A DNA stretch of 64,000 nt from Zygnema cylindricum. Taxonomy: Eukaryota; Streptophyta; Zygnematophyceae; Zygnematales; Zygnemataceae. Where the stretch lies: NCBI GenBank assembly GCA_037447655.1, contig JBBHKE010001856.1:383384-447383 (forward strand), given 5' to 3'. Shown here one piece after another: positions 41,598 to 53,900 of the stretch (within the stretch, counting starts at the first letter, position 1; the number at the start of each line of letters is the position of its first letter). The notes under the pieces are model-generated. The model ran no database searches and had not been told where the DNA came from. It saw only the letters and a list, made by a program, of their open reading frames with translations. Made by a program: the position numbers and the translations under genes.

Positions 41598-44500
41598 AAG
41601 ATGGCTTGAAATGGTAAGAAGAAAATCAGCCGAAACTAGCGGACCCAATTTACAGAAAAAAAAGACAGCTGATGGGGCTGATTTTCCCCCCAATAGAAAG
41701 GTTTTGGAAAATACGTTCTTTAGAGTATCTACACGCCAAATTTGACGTTGGATACACGAAAAGACGGTAAAAAAACCCCATAAAGAAGCCACGACCGAAA
41801 CTTCTAGAAGGCCGTCGGCGTAGCTTCGATCATCACTTAAAAGTAGTGTGTGAATGTTTGTGAAAAACCAACTGTATTAAATATGTTTCGAAATGTATGT
41901 AAGGATAATTTCACGAAGTCTTGTACTTTTCGACCTGATTTCTCCTCGTGGGATTTACCCTAAGAGTGAGGTTCCATAAGGAAAAAAATGTCCTTGTTTA
42001 ATGAAAGCTGTACTGTTTCGTACAGTGTCGTACCAAAAAGAAAAAATTGTCAAAAAAACAAGGCTACTTAATGAAGAATTTCATTCTCCACGTTTATGGG
42101 CGTAAATGTGGACTGTCGAATGCAAAATCAAATACGTCATCGTCTAACACTTTCAATTCACACCAAATGACTCGGAGTAGGTAAATTCGCATCACCTGAA
42201 GGAATAGCATCTTGCCTCGTGGAAAAGAGCACAATTATCCACGATGACCGCGCGACCAGGTGGGTATACGTAGCATATGACATGTGCCTTCTACCAAAGA
42301 GGATGCGATGCTTTCGAAAGCCGTAAGAAAATCTTTGACTTAGGATGTTGTTTCATGCTTCGGTTGCCATCCAAGAACCTTTCTGTCATTTTCGTACGCT
42401 TTTACACATCTTAAGTTTCGTCTGCCCGTACAAATTTATTAAATACGTTGTACGAGTCACTTTTTACCTTCGTTAGTACTAATACGTGGTCTCAATTCAC
42501 TGTTACAAATTCTCTGAAGATTAGCAGAATCGTATTCTTCTATAAAGTCACCAAATCCAAGTGTGCCACGAAAAAAAAATGTGGGTTACTGACCCGACAC
42601 AATGGAACGGTCGCTTCAGTAAACGAATTTTTGATGTTTACAAAGACTGCTTAATGGAACAACGCTCCAAGTCGAAGAAAACTGGTGGTGAATATTGTGT
42701 ATGTGAAATGATGACGTGGCGTAAACCGAGGCGTAAAAATCTATGCTTGGATGAACTCAAACGTAGCTTGTGGGTGGAGTTCCATCGAGATAGTTTTCCA
42801 GATGCACTCGTAACTCCAGTAATTTTATGACATGTATTCTTCATGCTTACAAGAAGTGTTTTTTTGTTTGAAGAAATGCCACGTGTAAAATTTTTATATT
42901 TCCGATCGATTTTAATAACACACTTGTCCTATTTTTGTTTGGAGACCCCAAACCGGAAGGTGGGAATCTTACCTTTTGACCGCGACCGTCAGATCAACAA
43001 TCCGACGCGTGTGCTTGTAAAAAACCTCTTTTTAAGTGGCGAAAAAATATGAACACTAATAACGATACACGTGTACCACCACTTCTTATGATTGCTTTGT
43101 TCAAGAATAGAGCCAATAGAAACTCAGACTCTTTGCAAACGAAGTTACGATTCCTAGGACAATTCCACCCTATATATGTACAAAGCAACAAGAATGGACG
43201 GTCATCCTCTCTTAAGTGTTGGGTTTAAAGGGATACCACAAAAATAGATAAAACGTTTTTTCTAGCGTGGAACGTTTTCACTTCTAGTTTAAACTATTCC
43301 TAAAGGTTAAACTTAACCGTTTTATAATTAAGTTTCAAAATAGGCACTTATTGTGTATCAAACTATTTGGGAATGTCTATTTTTTTTTTTTATTCTTTTC
43401 GTATGATTGTTTTTTTTCCCCTATAATTGAGCCAAAATTGTTACATAGAATTTGTTGTCTTTTAGGGTGACGTTCCATCAGGCGAAATGTGGCGTAGTTT
43501 ACAGAAATCCGGGACCCTCTGTACCTAATCGTACCGCCTTTTTTGTTTTTATGGGAAAACAAACATTACAGAGAATCTTGCCGATACTCTTTGAAGGTCT
43601 TGGAGGTAAAACTGGTCGTTAGATGTTCATCTTCGAGGAGTTTCTTTCATTTTTTTCTGTAACTGTCAACCCACCTCAAAGAGGTGGGTTGTCAGATACT
43701 GAAGAAAAAAATCCTTGACACGGTTGACGATTAAGCTACGTGTCATGATGCGCAACCAACAAAAAATCTTAGGATTTGCACATGACAGGCGATTTCTAAA
43801 ATACAACCAAAAATAAAAACGAAATTTCTTAACATTCCCTCGTCACGCTTTTTTTCAGTATTTTTGTTCGTCACACTATTTTTTTCAAAGGACTTTCGTT
43901 ATGTTCGAAACCTGAAACCCTAAAAAGTGAGCTGAAACCCTAAAAAGTGAGCTGGCGTATAGACTGACGTCTACAAAAGGTATAAATGTTTTGTCGTATG
44001 ATTACTTCGTACGCAGAGGTACATGGTACGCAAGTCAAGATTTGAAGTTAAGTTTGTCGGTGCTAAAAATTTGAAAGATATTCAATCGAATCGTAGCTTC
44101 TGTGGCGCCAGTGAATTTAGTACACGTGGCTTACAGACTCTACGTGATGGAACATCGACTCAATGGACACGGTATGTAGAATTTTTGTACATTTACAGAA
44201 ACGTATGATGGAAATTCACCCTTAGCTAATGAATACACTGTTTAGAGATTTGCCCGACGGTTAGAAGTTGCATATGAGTTTTATTTTTTTTAAATCTTCA
44301 TTGTTTTTGACCCAAAAATATATGGATTTAAATTGTGATTAAACTAAACGGAAAGTTATGTACCTACAAAAATTACGTACTTTTGAACCCTATTGTACGT
44401 TACAGAAGTACGGACATTTTAAGTTGTGCAGAGATAAAATCCGGAAATTGCGACAGGGTTTTAGTTGGAGTTAAAATATAGTTTTAACGGGAATGAATGT

Positions 44501-44604
44501 TTGCCCTCAACACTGGTTATCCATAATAATATGAGAGAAGTGTCTGTCTTGTCTTAAAAGTCTATAATTGGCCGGATTCGTCACCTTCGCGAGTCTTCCA
44601 ACGG
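41598..44604. other. Intergenic DNA with MITE end and small frames
   Basis: No gene is recognised. A frame at 42561–42830 (89 residues, basic, WNGRFSKRIFDVYKDC) and one at 44023–44208 are open but have no known domain. ACACTAATAACGATACACGTG followed by TA, at about 43052–43074, is a solitary right end of the MITE family. GAAACCCTAAAAAGTGAGCT is directly duplicated at about 43913–43952. Confidence 0.5.
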
Positions 44605-44606
44605 TA

Positions 44607-45113
44607 CACGGCGAATCGTAATTAGAGTTATGTACGCTAATTCCATCGCCCCAAATTTTGACTCTATCACCATAAATAGAGTACATTATTCTAAATTATT
44701 TTTTACATTATTTAAGGTACTTTATGAATAAGCGTTAATAACTCTAATATAGTGTCGTTTTAACTAGTGTGGCGTACGGTCAGTGTCTGACCGTGCAAAA
44801 ATGTACTTTATTGAGTAGAAAGTACAAAAAATGATTTAATACAGGCCTTTATCATGTAACTGCGTTTTAACTAACCGCGTAGTGCAAACGTCATAATGAC
44901 GTGAAACTGTCTGTTTTGTCAGATTCTGTAAAAGTACCTAAATTACAGTTGATTTATCAGCGCCCAAATTTACGCCCAAATTAGAGTTATTGATAAATTA
45001 GAGTAAATTTTTTTTGAAAAGGGTTGATTACCCAAAATAGAGTTAGTAACTCTATTTATTTTTTTCCGTTTTTTTACTCTAATTATTTCTTCACTCTAAT
45101 TACGATTCGCGGT
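44607..45113. mobile_element. MITE (~507 bp)
   Basis: The left end CACGGCGAATCGTAATTAG, preceded by TA, pairs with CTCTAATTACGATTCGCGG on the right. Interior blocks (GCCCCAAATTTTGAC, ATAAATAGAGTAC) resemble the interior of the MITE at 8406–8604. The right terminal bases and flanking TA are not clear. Confidence 0.7.
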
Positions 45114-46189
45114 TTTCTGTACTTACGCCAGCTGTTCGTTTGTTGGCAGTAAGTTATTTCTACTTAACCGCCGCGGCCGTGAGATTGGCTATTTTTTCGA
45201 CGTTTGGATTGGCTGCGTGAGTGCCATTCAGTCAATTTCTTTCGTATTTCGGGTGGTGGGGGGCAATCAGAATTTGTTTTTTTGCCCGTAGCTCGCCGTG
45301 CGTAGGCCGTCGTGCTTAGCACGTGCAGCGTAGTAGCATGCGACACGTAGCTTTCTGGGCGGCACAACACACTTACAGTACTGTAGTCAAATTGAGCCAC
45401 ATCCGACGCCTTGTCGCTACTGATTTGGTCCCTGTACGGAAATGCTTGCGTATATTCTTGTCTGTACTATTGCTGGCATGATTCTCTACCTTTCTCGAAG
45501 CTTGAGATCATGGTGATCAAGGCAATCATGGCTATGATGGCTGTCATGGCGATCTTAGCTGTCATGTCGGTACGGTCTGCACAGTACGAGGCATTAGCGT
45601 AGCCCTATATTGGTAACGGCGCCAGCTTTCGGTCAGTCCACCCGAAATAAACCTTTTAAAACTTATGACCTATCAGAGTCTATCAAGTATCTGAAAATTT
45701 TAGGTGTAACGTGCGACTTTTTATTATACGGGAGCTGTACGTAAAGTATAGCGTACGCTACGCGTATAGTGTTATGCTGCACCAGACAGTCAGACACATT
45801 ATTTTTGACGTAACCTAATTGATTGCCAATCGCTCCTCGCTGGCCAAAATTTATGAAGCCTAGTCTGTACTGTAGTGCTATTTATTTTTTGGGCAGCCAA
45901 CGTAATTTTTCTCATCTCACAATTTTCAGATTTTCAACCGTGACATCACGATCGAGATGTAACACAGTTACAGTACTGTACCTTTCATCTGCTTGCCTTC
46001 GTAAAAAAATCCAACGGTCGATCACAAAGTAAAGCTCCTTTTACTGACAGAAAATGTTTAACGCTAATGACGACGGGCAGTGTACCTGACTGACGGCGGA
46101 GTTGGGATAAACCTAAAAACTATGTGCGCGGACGGGGGTGTGTAAAGTGCCGAAAGGGAAGACTGCCGAGCGCTAAATACTGTACGACC

Positions 46190-46268
46190 CTAAAGCTCGT
46201 TATCGTGTACTGTACATACAGTACAGTACGTACAGATTCAGTACAGTACTGTACCGTACTGTAGCTTC
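46190..46268. repeat. Cluster of GTAC-centred palindromes
   Basis: Repeated GTACTGTAC, CAGTACAG and GTACGTAC words, each near-palindromic, lie within 80 bp. Single-base spacing changes suggest slippage. No factor site is recognised. Confidence 0.7.
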
Positions 46269-47759
46269 TTTTTTAGATTCTGGTAGGTCGATATTTCACT
46301 AATTTTCTCGAACGTTCGTACTAGATTCCGTGCGTAGTGTACCAAAAAAGTAAGATACGGGTATAGTGCGCGCGAACTATTTCGCACTGTAAATTTTTGG
46401 TGAAGACCGGGAAAAGAAAAAAAAAAAACGAAACAAACGAAAAATAGCTACCAAGAAAAAAAAATGAACAACAAAAGAAGGTGCGACGAAAGCTCAGTTT
46501 TGACCTAATCTTCAAACTTCCTCGTCCTCTGTCCTCGTCCTCCCTCCGTTTCATGTTTCCCCGACTTCTTTGAAGACGTCTGTTCTCACTTCTCAGCCAC
46601 GACATCATTTATTTCGCGCAGCGTCGTCCTATTCAACTTTTTTTATCTACTTTTCTTGCAAGGTAAAGTGGCGAAAACGAGCTTAGGAACATTCTGTTTT
46701 ACAACTCTTTTGTACGGTTTGCTATGGATAAGGAGGGATGTATGAAGAAACTATGTGATTTTTTTTTCAATCTTGAGGATTTTTTTTAGTTTAGTTTTTT
46801 TTTTGCTTTTAAATTTATTTTTGCGGCACTGGAGATGCCAGTGGTTCAGTAACGGTTCAATAATGATCCAGTTTCTAGTCAGTAAAGATGTAGTTAAGAT
46901 TCCGTAACGGTTCAGTAATGATTCAGTTGAGATTAAGTTAAGATTCTGCTTCACTATCTGGATTTATCCACATTATTTTTCACCATTTTGGCAGATTGCT
47001 ACGAATGAATGTGAGTTCTTTTTTCCTGTTGTTCATTTTCCTGTTTTATAACGTCAAAACAAGAAATATGCCGTACGATTATGTATTGTCACTTGTCACT
47101 GTCTTTGTCTTTTTCTTGCCTTGTCTTTTTCTTGCCTTGTCTTTTTCTTCCCGATCTGCTGTGGTAAAAGATTACGTTAGGGTTTTAGACCATGTGTATC
47201 AGTTTGAATGTCTCCCCTGAACTTGTTGTGGAGAGGTTTTCTCTTATTGGTAGTTTTTCTGAATTTTGACTTTCTTTGACTTTCTTTTATCAGTAGTGGA
47301 GTCTGGTTTGCTCTGGAAAGCAAAAGGGATATTGCTTTCTTGTGTGGAAATATTTTAGGGTTCCATGTTTGTGTGGACTCCATCGTCTCCAGCTCGTGAT
47401 TTTTGTATTTTCCTCCCGTTTTTTTGACCTGGAAGTAGGTAGTAGTAATTTAATGACCTAATGGTCGTTTGTACCCTTTATTTCATCTGAATTTCCATTA
47501 TTTTAGTTTTGTTATATATAATTTGGTCAAAGGCTGTGAGGTTAGCCGTACTCGGATCAATCTTGGAACGAAACAAGGGATCAACGCTATATTTGTCAGG
47601 AAAGTTTTTTGCCATTTTTTTGACTAGAAAGGAACTGGAATTAGAAGGCAAAAAAAAAAACGGAGAAATTCGCTCCAAGATGCACAGTCACTGCATATAT
47701 CGCGGCCTGTCTGCCCTAAAATAAAATACAATTCGAACGAACCGTGTTCGAACATTCGT

Positions 47760-47880
47760 CGCGGATTCTGATAGACGCACGGATTGTGATTACGATACGG
47801 ATTGTGATTAATGTACGAATTGTGATTCCAATACGGATTTTGATTAAGGTACGGATTGCAATTAAGGTACGGATTGGGTA
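47760..47880. repeat. 18-bp tandem repeat, about six copies
   Basis: Units resemble TACGGATTGTGATTAMGR. The first is a partial copy (GCGGATTCTGATAGACG). Divergence between units is up to about five bases. Confidence 0.85.
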
Positions 47881-50271
47881 CAGACTGTCATGACAATACG
47901 ACACTATGATCGTTTCGTTGGAAAAGGACTTGTTATTGGTTTAGGAATTTATAATATTGACGTCTGGGTCCTTGAATTTTGGCGTCTTTCGACGTTACTT
48001 CCGAAAGACGCTAGCGGATCCACAGATTTCTATTCGCGTCTGCTTTTTTTAACGTCCACGGATTGGACGGTCGCAAATATTAGACGGTTGTGAAATCTGA
48101 ACGGCAAGTAGGGCCAGCATCCGCCGACAAATCTTTGGCTGATGCGGATAAGAAAATTAATTGCGTGGCCTCCGATTGGCCGCGTCTGCTTCAATTCAAA
48201 AATTGGAATAGTGCGGTCGATATCGTACGGTAATAATGAAAAGGCTGAAACTGTGTCGACGCGGCTGTACCTTCGGAATCGGGGGACTCCGTCACGCTAA
48301 GCGACAAAAACTAAATGGCGAGTCTACAGAAGTCATTATAAACGTACCTCCAGGTATAACGTCGTTACTTCTAACGGACGATATCCTTGTCGTCCAGTGT
48401 ACTCTTGAAAATTTTATAAGTAGCGGTTTGGTTGACACTAAAAATTTAATTAAATAGGAAAAATACTGGTTCCACTCTATTGTGACTCACCGGCAGGTTC
48501 AACAGTTTTTTTATCCCGAAAGTTTAGGTCGAATATTCTTTTTTTGTACTCCTAAGTTTGTTGTTTTCTGTACTTTTGACCATTTAGGACACTGCACTCA
48601 TTTACGAATAACTGCACTAAGTCGTAGTACCTAAACAAAACTATCCACCCCTCTACCCTTTTACCACTCTACTTTCTAAAGAAGAGTGGTTTAGTTTACG
48701 TTCGGTCCGCTAGGTCCCTATCTCAGTTTTTTGTTTAAAAATCACTTTGCTGATATCCCCAATAGCATCAAGCGTTTTTTGGTAGCTTTTTCATTCAAAC
48801 CTTCTAGAAAAATATCCCCGAGTTTAAACCTAGTATTTTTTACTGTTAAAATTTCTACTTGATACCCATGGTCGTGATATCCATGGTTGTGCCATGCTTG
48901 CTGTGATAATTTTTCTGTACAATTCACGCGTGACATTAATTTAGTACTATGGTATGGTAGATGTCGGGTTGTGGACGATGGCAGCATGATGAAGGAGGAA
49001 TCACAAGTCTCGAAATGTCATAAAACCATTTCCAAACTTTTTAATTTGTGGTGCCGAATTTTTGGCTAAAGTACTTGTACAGGTGTACTTTTACGTACTA
49101 GGTTCTTGTATGTTTAAGGATGCTGTTTTTTGTGCATAGTACCTTTCCGTACATGTACGGATGTACGAATAATTTAAACCGGAAGACTGTCCATATTTAA
49201 AAAAAAAGGTAAAAACGTGGTTTAAACTTGGTTTAAAGGATTAACCTTTATCGGAAAAAACCGTTTGCTCACTCTTGATATAGGCAAGATGTTCGCTCAA
49301 TACACGGGATAAACTAGGTTTAAACGATTAACCTGTTTCAGTAAAAAACGTTTAATACCCAGGATGGGCTAAGTTCAAGCAATTAACGCTAGTCTTGATT
49401 CAGCCTCGATATCCAACTTGATATCCAGGCTCGGTACTGCTGGTACTGATGCTCTGTTGTTAGCGCATTCGAGGCCCGGGGTCTTAGGTTCTAGCCATAC
49501 TCGGCTCAATTTTCCCTTGATTGGATTCTTCACTTTATTCTCAGATTATGCGGATCAAATCTGCAGATCTTGATTCTGCGGTCTTTATCAGTGGATTGTG
49601 GATCTATTACCAGCTACCTTTTGAGAGGGGGTGTTGCAAGATGTGCCGCTCAATATCGGGACGTGGGGTGCACCCACACTTGATAACTGCCAGAATCCGA
49701 TATCCGGGCTGGTGGCGCGTACTGAAGGCCCTTTCCCGTGGTCTTAGGAGTGGGCTTAGTTTTCCTTTGACGGGATTCTTCACTCTATCCCCAGATTCTA
49801 CGAATCTTTACACTCACAACATTGCTATAACATCTGCAAATAAAAATAAAGAAAATTATGAGACAGCTATTTGGTATGATTAATTGTTTTTTCTTGTTTG
49901 TTCGTGGCGCCTTTTGATTCGCAAACAAATCACATTACGGAAACACTTACCTTCTATGTTCTCATTATTATGTACGACATTATAACGATTTTTTATTAAT
50001 CTCATGGCAAACCGCCCTAAGGAATACTTTTCTAAAAATTGGTTTGTCCCTGTTTATTTTCAATTCAGTTTCATGGCATTACAATATACTGTGCAGTAAA
50101 CATTTTTACAGTACAACACACACACAACAAACACAGTAATACACACAACATAACACACAGGAATAGGAGAAATAGCGCTGTAGTAGGAGCTAACACGCAG
50201 TGGGGTTTAATTAAAGATTTGGTTGACCCATGATTCCATTGTACAAAATTTACTGTTGGAAAAAGCCAACC

Positions 50272-50298
50272 AAACCAAAACCAAAACCAAAACCAAAA
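50272..50298. repeat. (ACCAAA)n repeat
   Basis: Four consecutive AACCAAA-type hexamers. Confidence 0.85.
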
Positions 50299-53200
50299 CT
50301 AAAAATATCAATCGAGTTACATCAAACTATCTTGATTGAATAAAACAAATTTGTATGATTGAGAAGTAAAAATAAAATTAGATAACTATTTTATTGTACA
50401 ATATAAACGCACATGGTAATTGTAAGCAGATGTGCACGCCAATTTTCTTTTACTCATATTGTGCACTTTTTCAAAGTCAAAATCAATTCAAAAACTATTT
50501 TCAATTTTGCCAACAATTGAACCTTTTTTTAAGTAACGTTTACAGGATTCAAACTGGTATTAAAAATATTTTGCAGGAAACTAAATCACGTGTGAGGAGG
50601 CAGTATAGTTTTTGTGGATGTCTGACATCTTGACTGTTCTTAACATGTGCTTAAACATTTGGTAGATTTGAAATTTCCTGTGTTTCTAATTCCCAGGATT
50701 TAATTTTTACTCGGAAAATGTATTATTGCCACTGAACTCGGCTAAACCCCAATTTTTTTCAGTTTGAGGGGGGTTACAAGTACTTAGTCAAAAATATTTC
50801 TTTCGTTCGTAAGAATTTGTTTTAGTTTTGGATTTTGTTATAGAATTTACATAATGTCGTCATACTGCGATATGACTCCCATTCAAAGTTTTGTCGCACG
50901 ACGCAAGTTTGACCTAGTATTCCCTCGGTTTAGCGTGCTATCCATGGTTATCCATGTATGTGTGCCGTGCATGCTTGTATAGTATCCAATTCTAGACAAT
51001 TTTTTTGTTTTGAGTCTCTGTAGCCGCCAGTTGTAAAATCTGCGCAACTGTAGGAGTAACGAACTTCTGCTTAGAAGTGCATTTGATAAAATGAATTTCT
51101 GAATTTTGTCATGAAGTTGAACAGTGTCATTGGTCGATGTTGAAGGTATTCGCAGGTTGATACATTATTTGCTTAGAAAAATACACGTGAAAAATGTACG
51201 TCAAGTTTGACGTTTATGATATGCCTTTTTTGTTCATTTAGCAACTTAGCAAGCTGTAGTTCTAACCATTTACTAATTTTTCTCTCTTTGTCCTCCATTC
51301 TTCTTTTCATCACTCCACGATTTTTAATTTTTAGGAAAAATTAAAGTAAATATTTGTAGTATGCATTTTGAGTAAATTGGTTTGAATAAACTAGTTTTGG
51401 GAACATGGGCACATCCAGGATACTTTAGGATATTTTAAGGATGCATAGTAGGGGAATTGTGGAGTACTTTGTTATCAAACATTATAGACTTGGGATTTTA
51501 CCATTAGGATTTGTTGCGACTTGTGCGTTTTGTGTTCGATCATTAGTCTTTCTCTATAACCGAGGTAAGGAATAGAAGGTGCAGATACTTCCTATAACGC
51601 ACTTATTTCCCTCTTTGGTTCTTATGTTTCTTCAAAATGTTATGAAGAGATGAATCTTTTGGTGAAAAAGATGTGTCAGTCGCCAACTTTTTTCCCAAAA
51701 AGAATGTGTGGAATCATAAGACAGTTATTTTTTCTGAAAAAAAGTTGTCAATTTAGCTAAAAGAACTAAAATGAAATTTATTTTTAGGGTTTTTCTAGGG
51801 TTTTAATTTTTTTTTGACACAATGAGGGTTCACTCCGTTCGTTTGTGCTGTTCTTTTCTGAATTTTGCATCCACCTCCGCTTAGTATTCTAGAAAAAACA
51901 CATTTTTCTTAAACAGGTTTGAAGGTTACATCCTTTTGTGAAACTATTCAGTTTTTTGTTGTTTTTGAAGTGAAGAATGAGAAAATGGGAAAGTGTTTGC
52001 GTTTGCTATGTTCAAGTTATCCCATAAGTGGAGGGAAGTACAAGATTTATCCCTCATAGGCGTGTGTGCAACTCGAGAACTGAATCGGTAGGGAGCCGAT
52101 GCCCCCCGGTGAATGCGAGGTTGGGTTTAAGAGTCACACGGGCAGCTGCAACATTACTAAGTTAAAACTAACTCTTAGGTTCAGAATATTCAAGGGCCAT
52201 TTTTGGGCCGGCATTGCCATATTGTGCACTCCTACGGCAACTAGTTTCATATTGCACATGAGTGCGAATATAATTGGCAGTGTGTGTCATAGTGCATAGG
52301 AGTGCAGGATTTTATTTGGCAAATATTGCCAAATTGCATACTAATTAATGCAATATGGCACTAGAAACTGTCCTGCGCCGTCTTGGAAATATTGAATTTA
52401 TCCGCTCTTAAAAAACCACCATTTAAAGGTCTGGATCTCATTCGCAAAATAAGGAGGTGAATAATTGGTGATATACGTTGGTGCGATTTCCAGTATGGAT
52501 TTTGTCGAACTTCGGTAAACCAACACATTTTAGCTCCTCTTCTTAGCCAAATAATCCGTTTTATTAATTGATTGGCTTTTTTTATGGATTTGAAGTTTGA
52601 GTTTGGTGATGGTGACGTTTTTGCATGATAAATTTTAAATTTGGGATCTAGCCTATAGGGCCTATGAGAGGTGATGACGGCAACAAGGGAACAATTTTTA
52701 CTGTTTTGCAGTGCTTACAGGTTTTCGGAGGTTCAAGACTCTGGTTCACTTTCAAGGAAAATCTAGACTGTCGTAGACAAGGATCAACGAGCCTATGTGA
52801 GCCGTCTCTCACCATTTGGGCAAATATGGCATTGGGCTCGACACCTGGAGTTGACTTGATAACGCGGTATAAATAATCAGTGCTCTTGATCCATTAAAGT
52901 AATCACTCATCATCATCTATTGAGACTAATTTAATAATTGATGTGTGTTTTTGATTATTATGCTGATGTTGTAAAGATTTTGCTTTTGATGTTAATTCCA
53001 ATATTTGTCAATGCCGTGGCAAATCATTTTCTTCAATCTAACTTGCCGCATTTAGACTTTGAAGTCGAAGAATTTGTGCATCTGCGGTTCTGATAGTAGT
53101 TTTTGGATATTTCCTTATATGGATGTCTTTTGAAATATCACTTATATTTTGAACAAGAGCACCATGGAAGCTCTAGGAGATTTTAAATTCCCCATTTGCC

Positions 53201-53558
53201 AATTTTCTGATTTGGTTTGTAACAAAACGCGTATGTTATTCTTAATCTGAACCATCTAGGGTTTTTCTGGAGACTTTAAAACGAGTATTGTGATCATATA
53301 TTTGTAATGAAGAATAAGTATATGAATATTTCTTATACAGTTTGCCTTGAATTGTATTAATGTTGCAACAAGAATAACTGGCAGTAGTCCTGTTATGCTT
53401 CTCAAACATCCTGACTTATTCAGCTTCAGTGATTTCCGTTTTCTTGTTGTTGATTTTTTTCAGAAGGTAAAGGCGAATACGACTATTCGATTTAGTACAG
53501 TTCAATGTTATAATTTTTTGATAACACAAAAGAGGAACTAAGGTGGTAAAGGCAATCA

Positions 53559-53900
53559 ATGGCTCGACAATCTTCCTTTTTTCCTGCTAGTGGGACACCT
53601 CTCCTCGCCAATTATTCGGTTTTTAGTACAAGGGATACAAATGGAGGTAGTCAAGGTCAACGAAATGTGTCTTCCTCGCCCTCTCCCTTTCTTCAGAACC
53701 CACAATTCCTGGACTTAACGGGAATTAATATGGGTTTTTCTGCAAATACTATTGCTCCTTCCAGGCCACCACTAAGAACTCCTCTAACTGGTGTCTCTCC
53801 TTCTCCCCCAGTAACAACTTTGCCTGGAACTGATCTCTCTCCTCCACCAGTTGCTGGTAGTTCTGGGAGAAATACATCGACTTCTCCAGTTTTAGATCAG
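53559..53900 (+). CDS. Host gene exon 1
   Basis: 114 codons from ATG 53559, ending SPVLDQ before the donor CAG/GTGACC. The sequence is low-complexity, rich in Ser, Pro and Thr (RPPLRTPLTGVSPSPP), so probably disordered. AATCAATGG around the start is a reasonable plant initiation context. A possible acceptor TTTTTTTCAG lies at about 53463, so the ATG may be in a second exon of the transcript. Confidence 0.65.

Larger units (their letters stand above)
45114..53558. other. Long AT-rich region upstream of the host gene
   Basis: I see no supported gene. Small frames such as 47890–48093 and 48236–48457 are open but unrecognised and could be exons. Short tandem repeats include TCTTGCCTTG/TCTTTT (47098–47150) and ACCAAA at about 50272–50298. 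The host gene's promoter and any 5' untranslated exons should lie within this region, but no TATA box was assigned. Confidence 0.5.

Noticed and set aside
42561-42830. Basic 89-residue ORF as a gene
   Set aside because: No domain, splice support or neighbour; it is kept only as a note in the intergenic entry.
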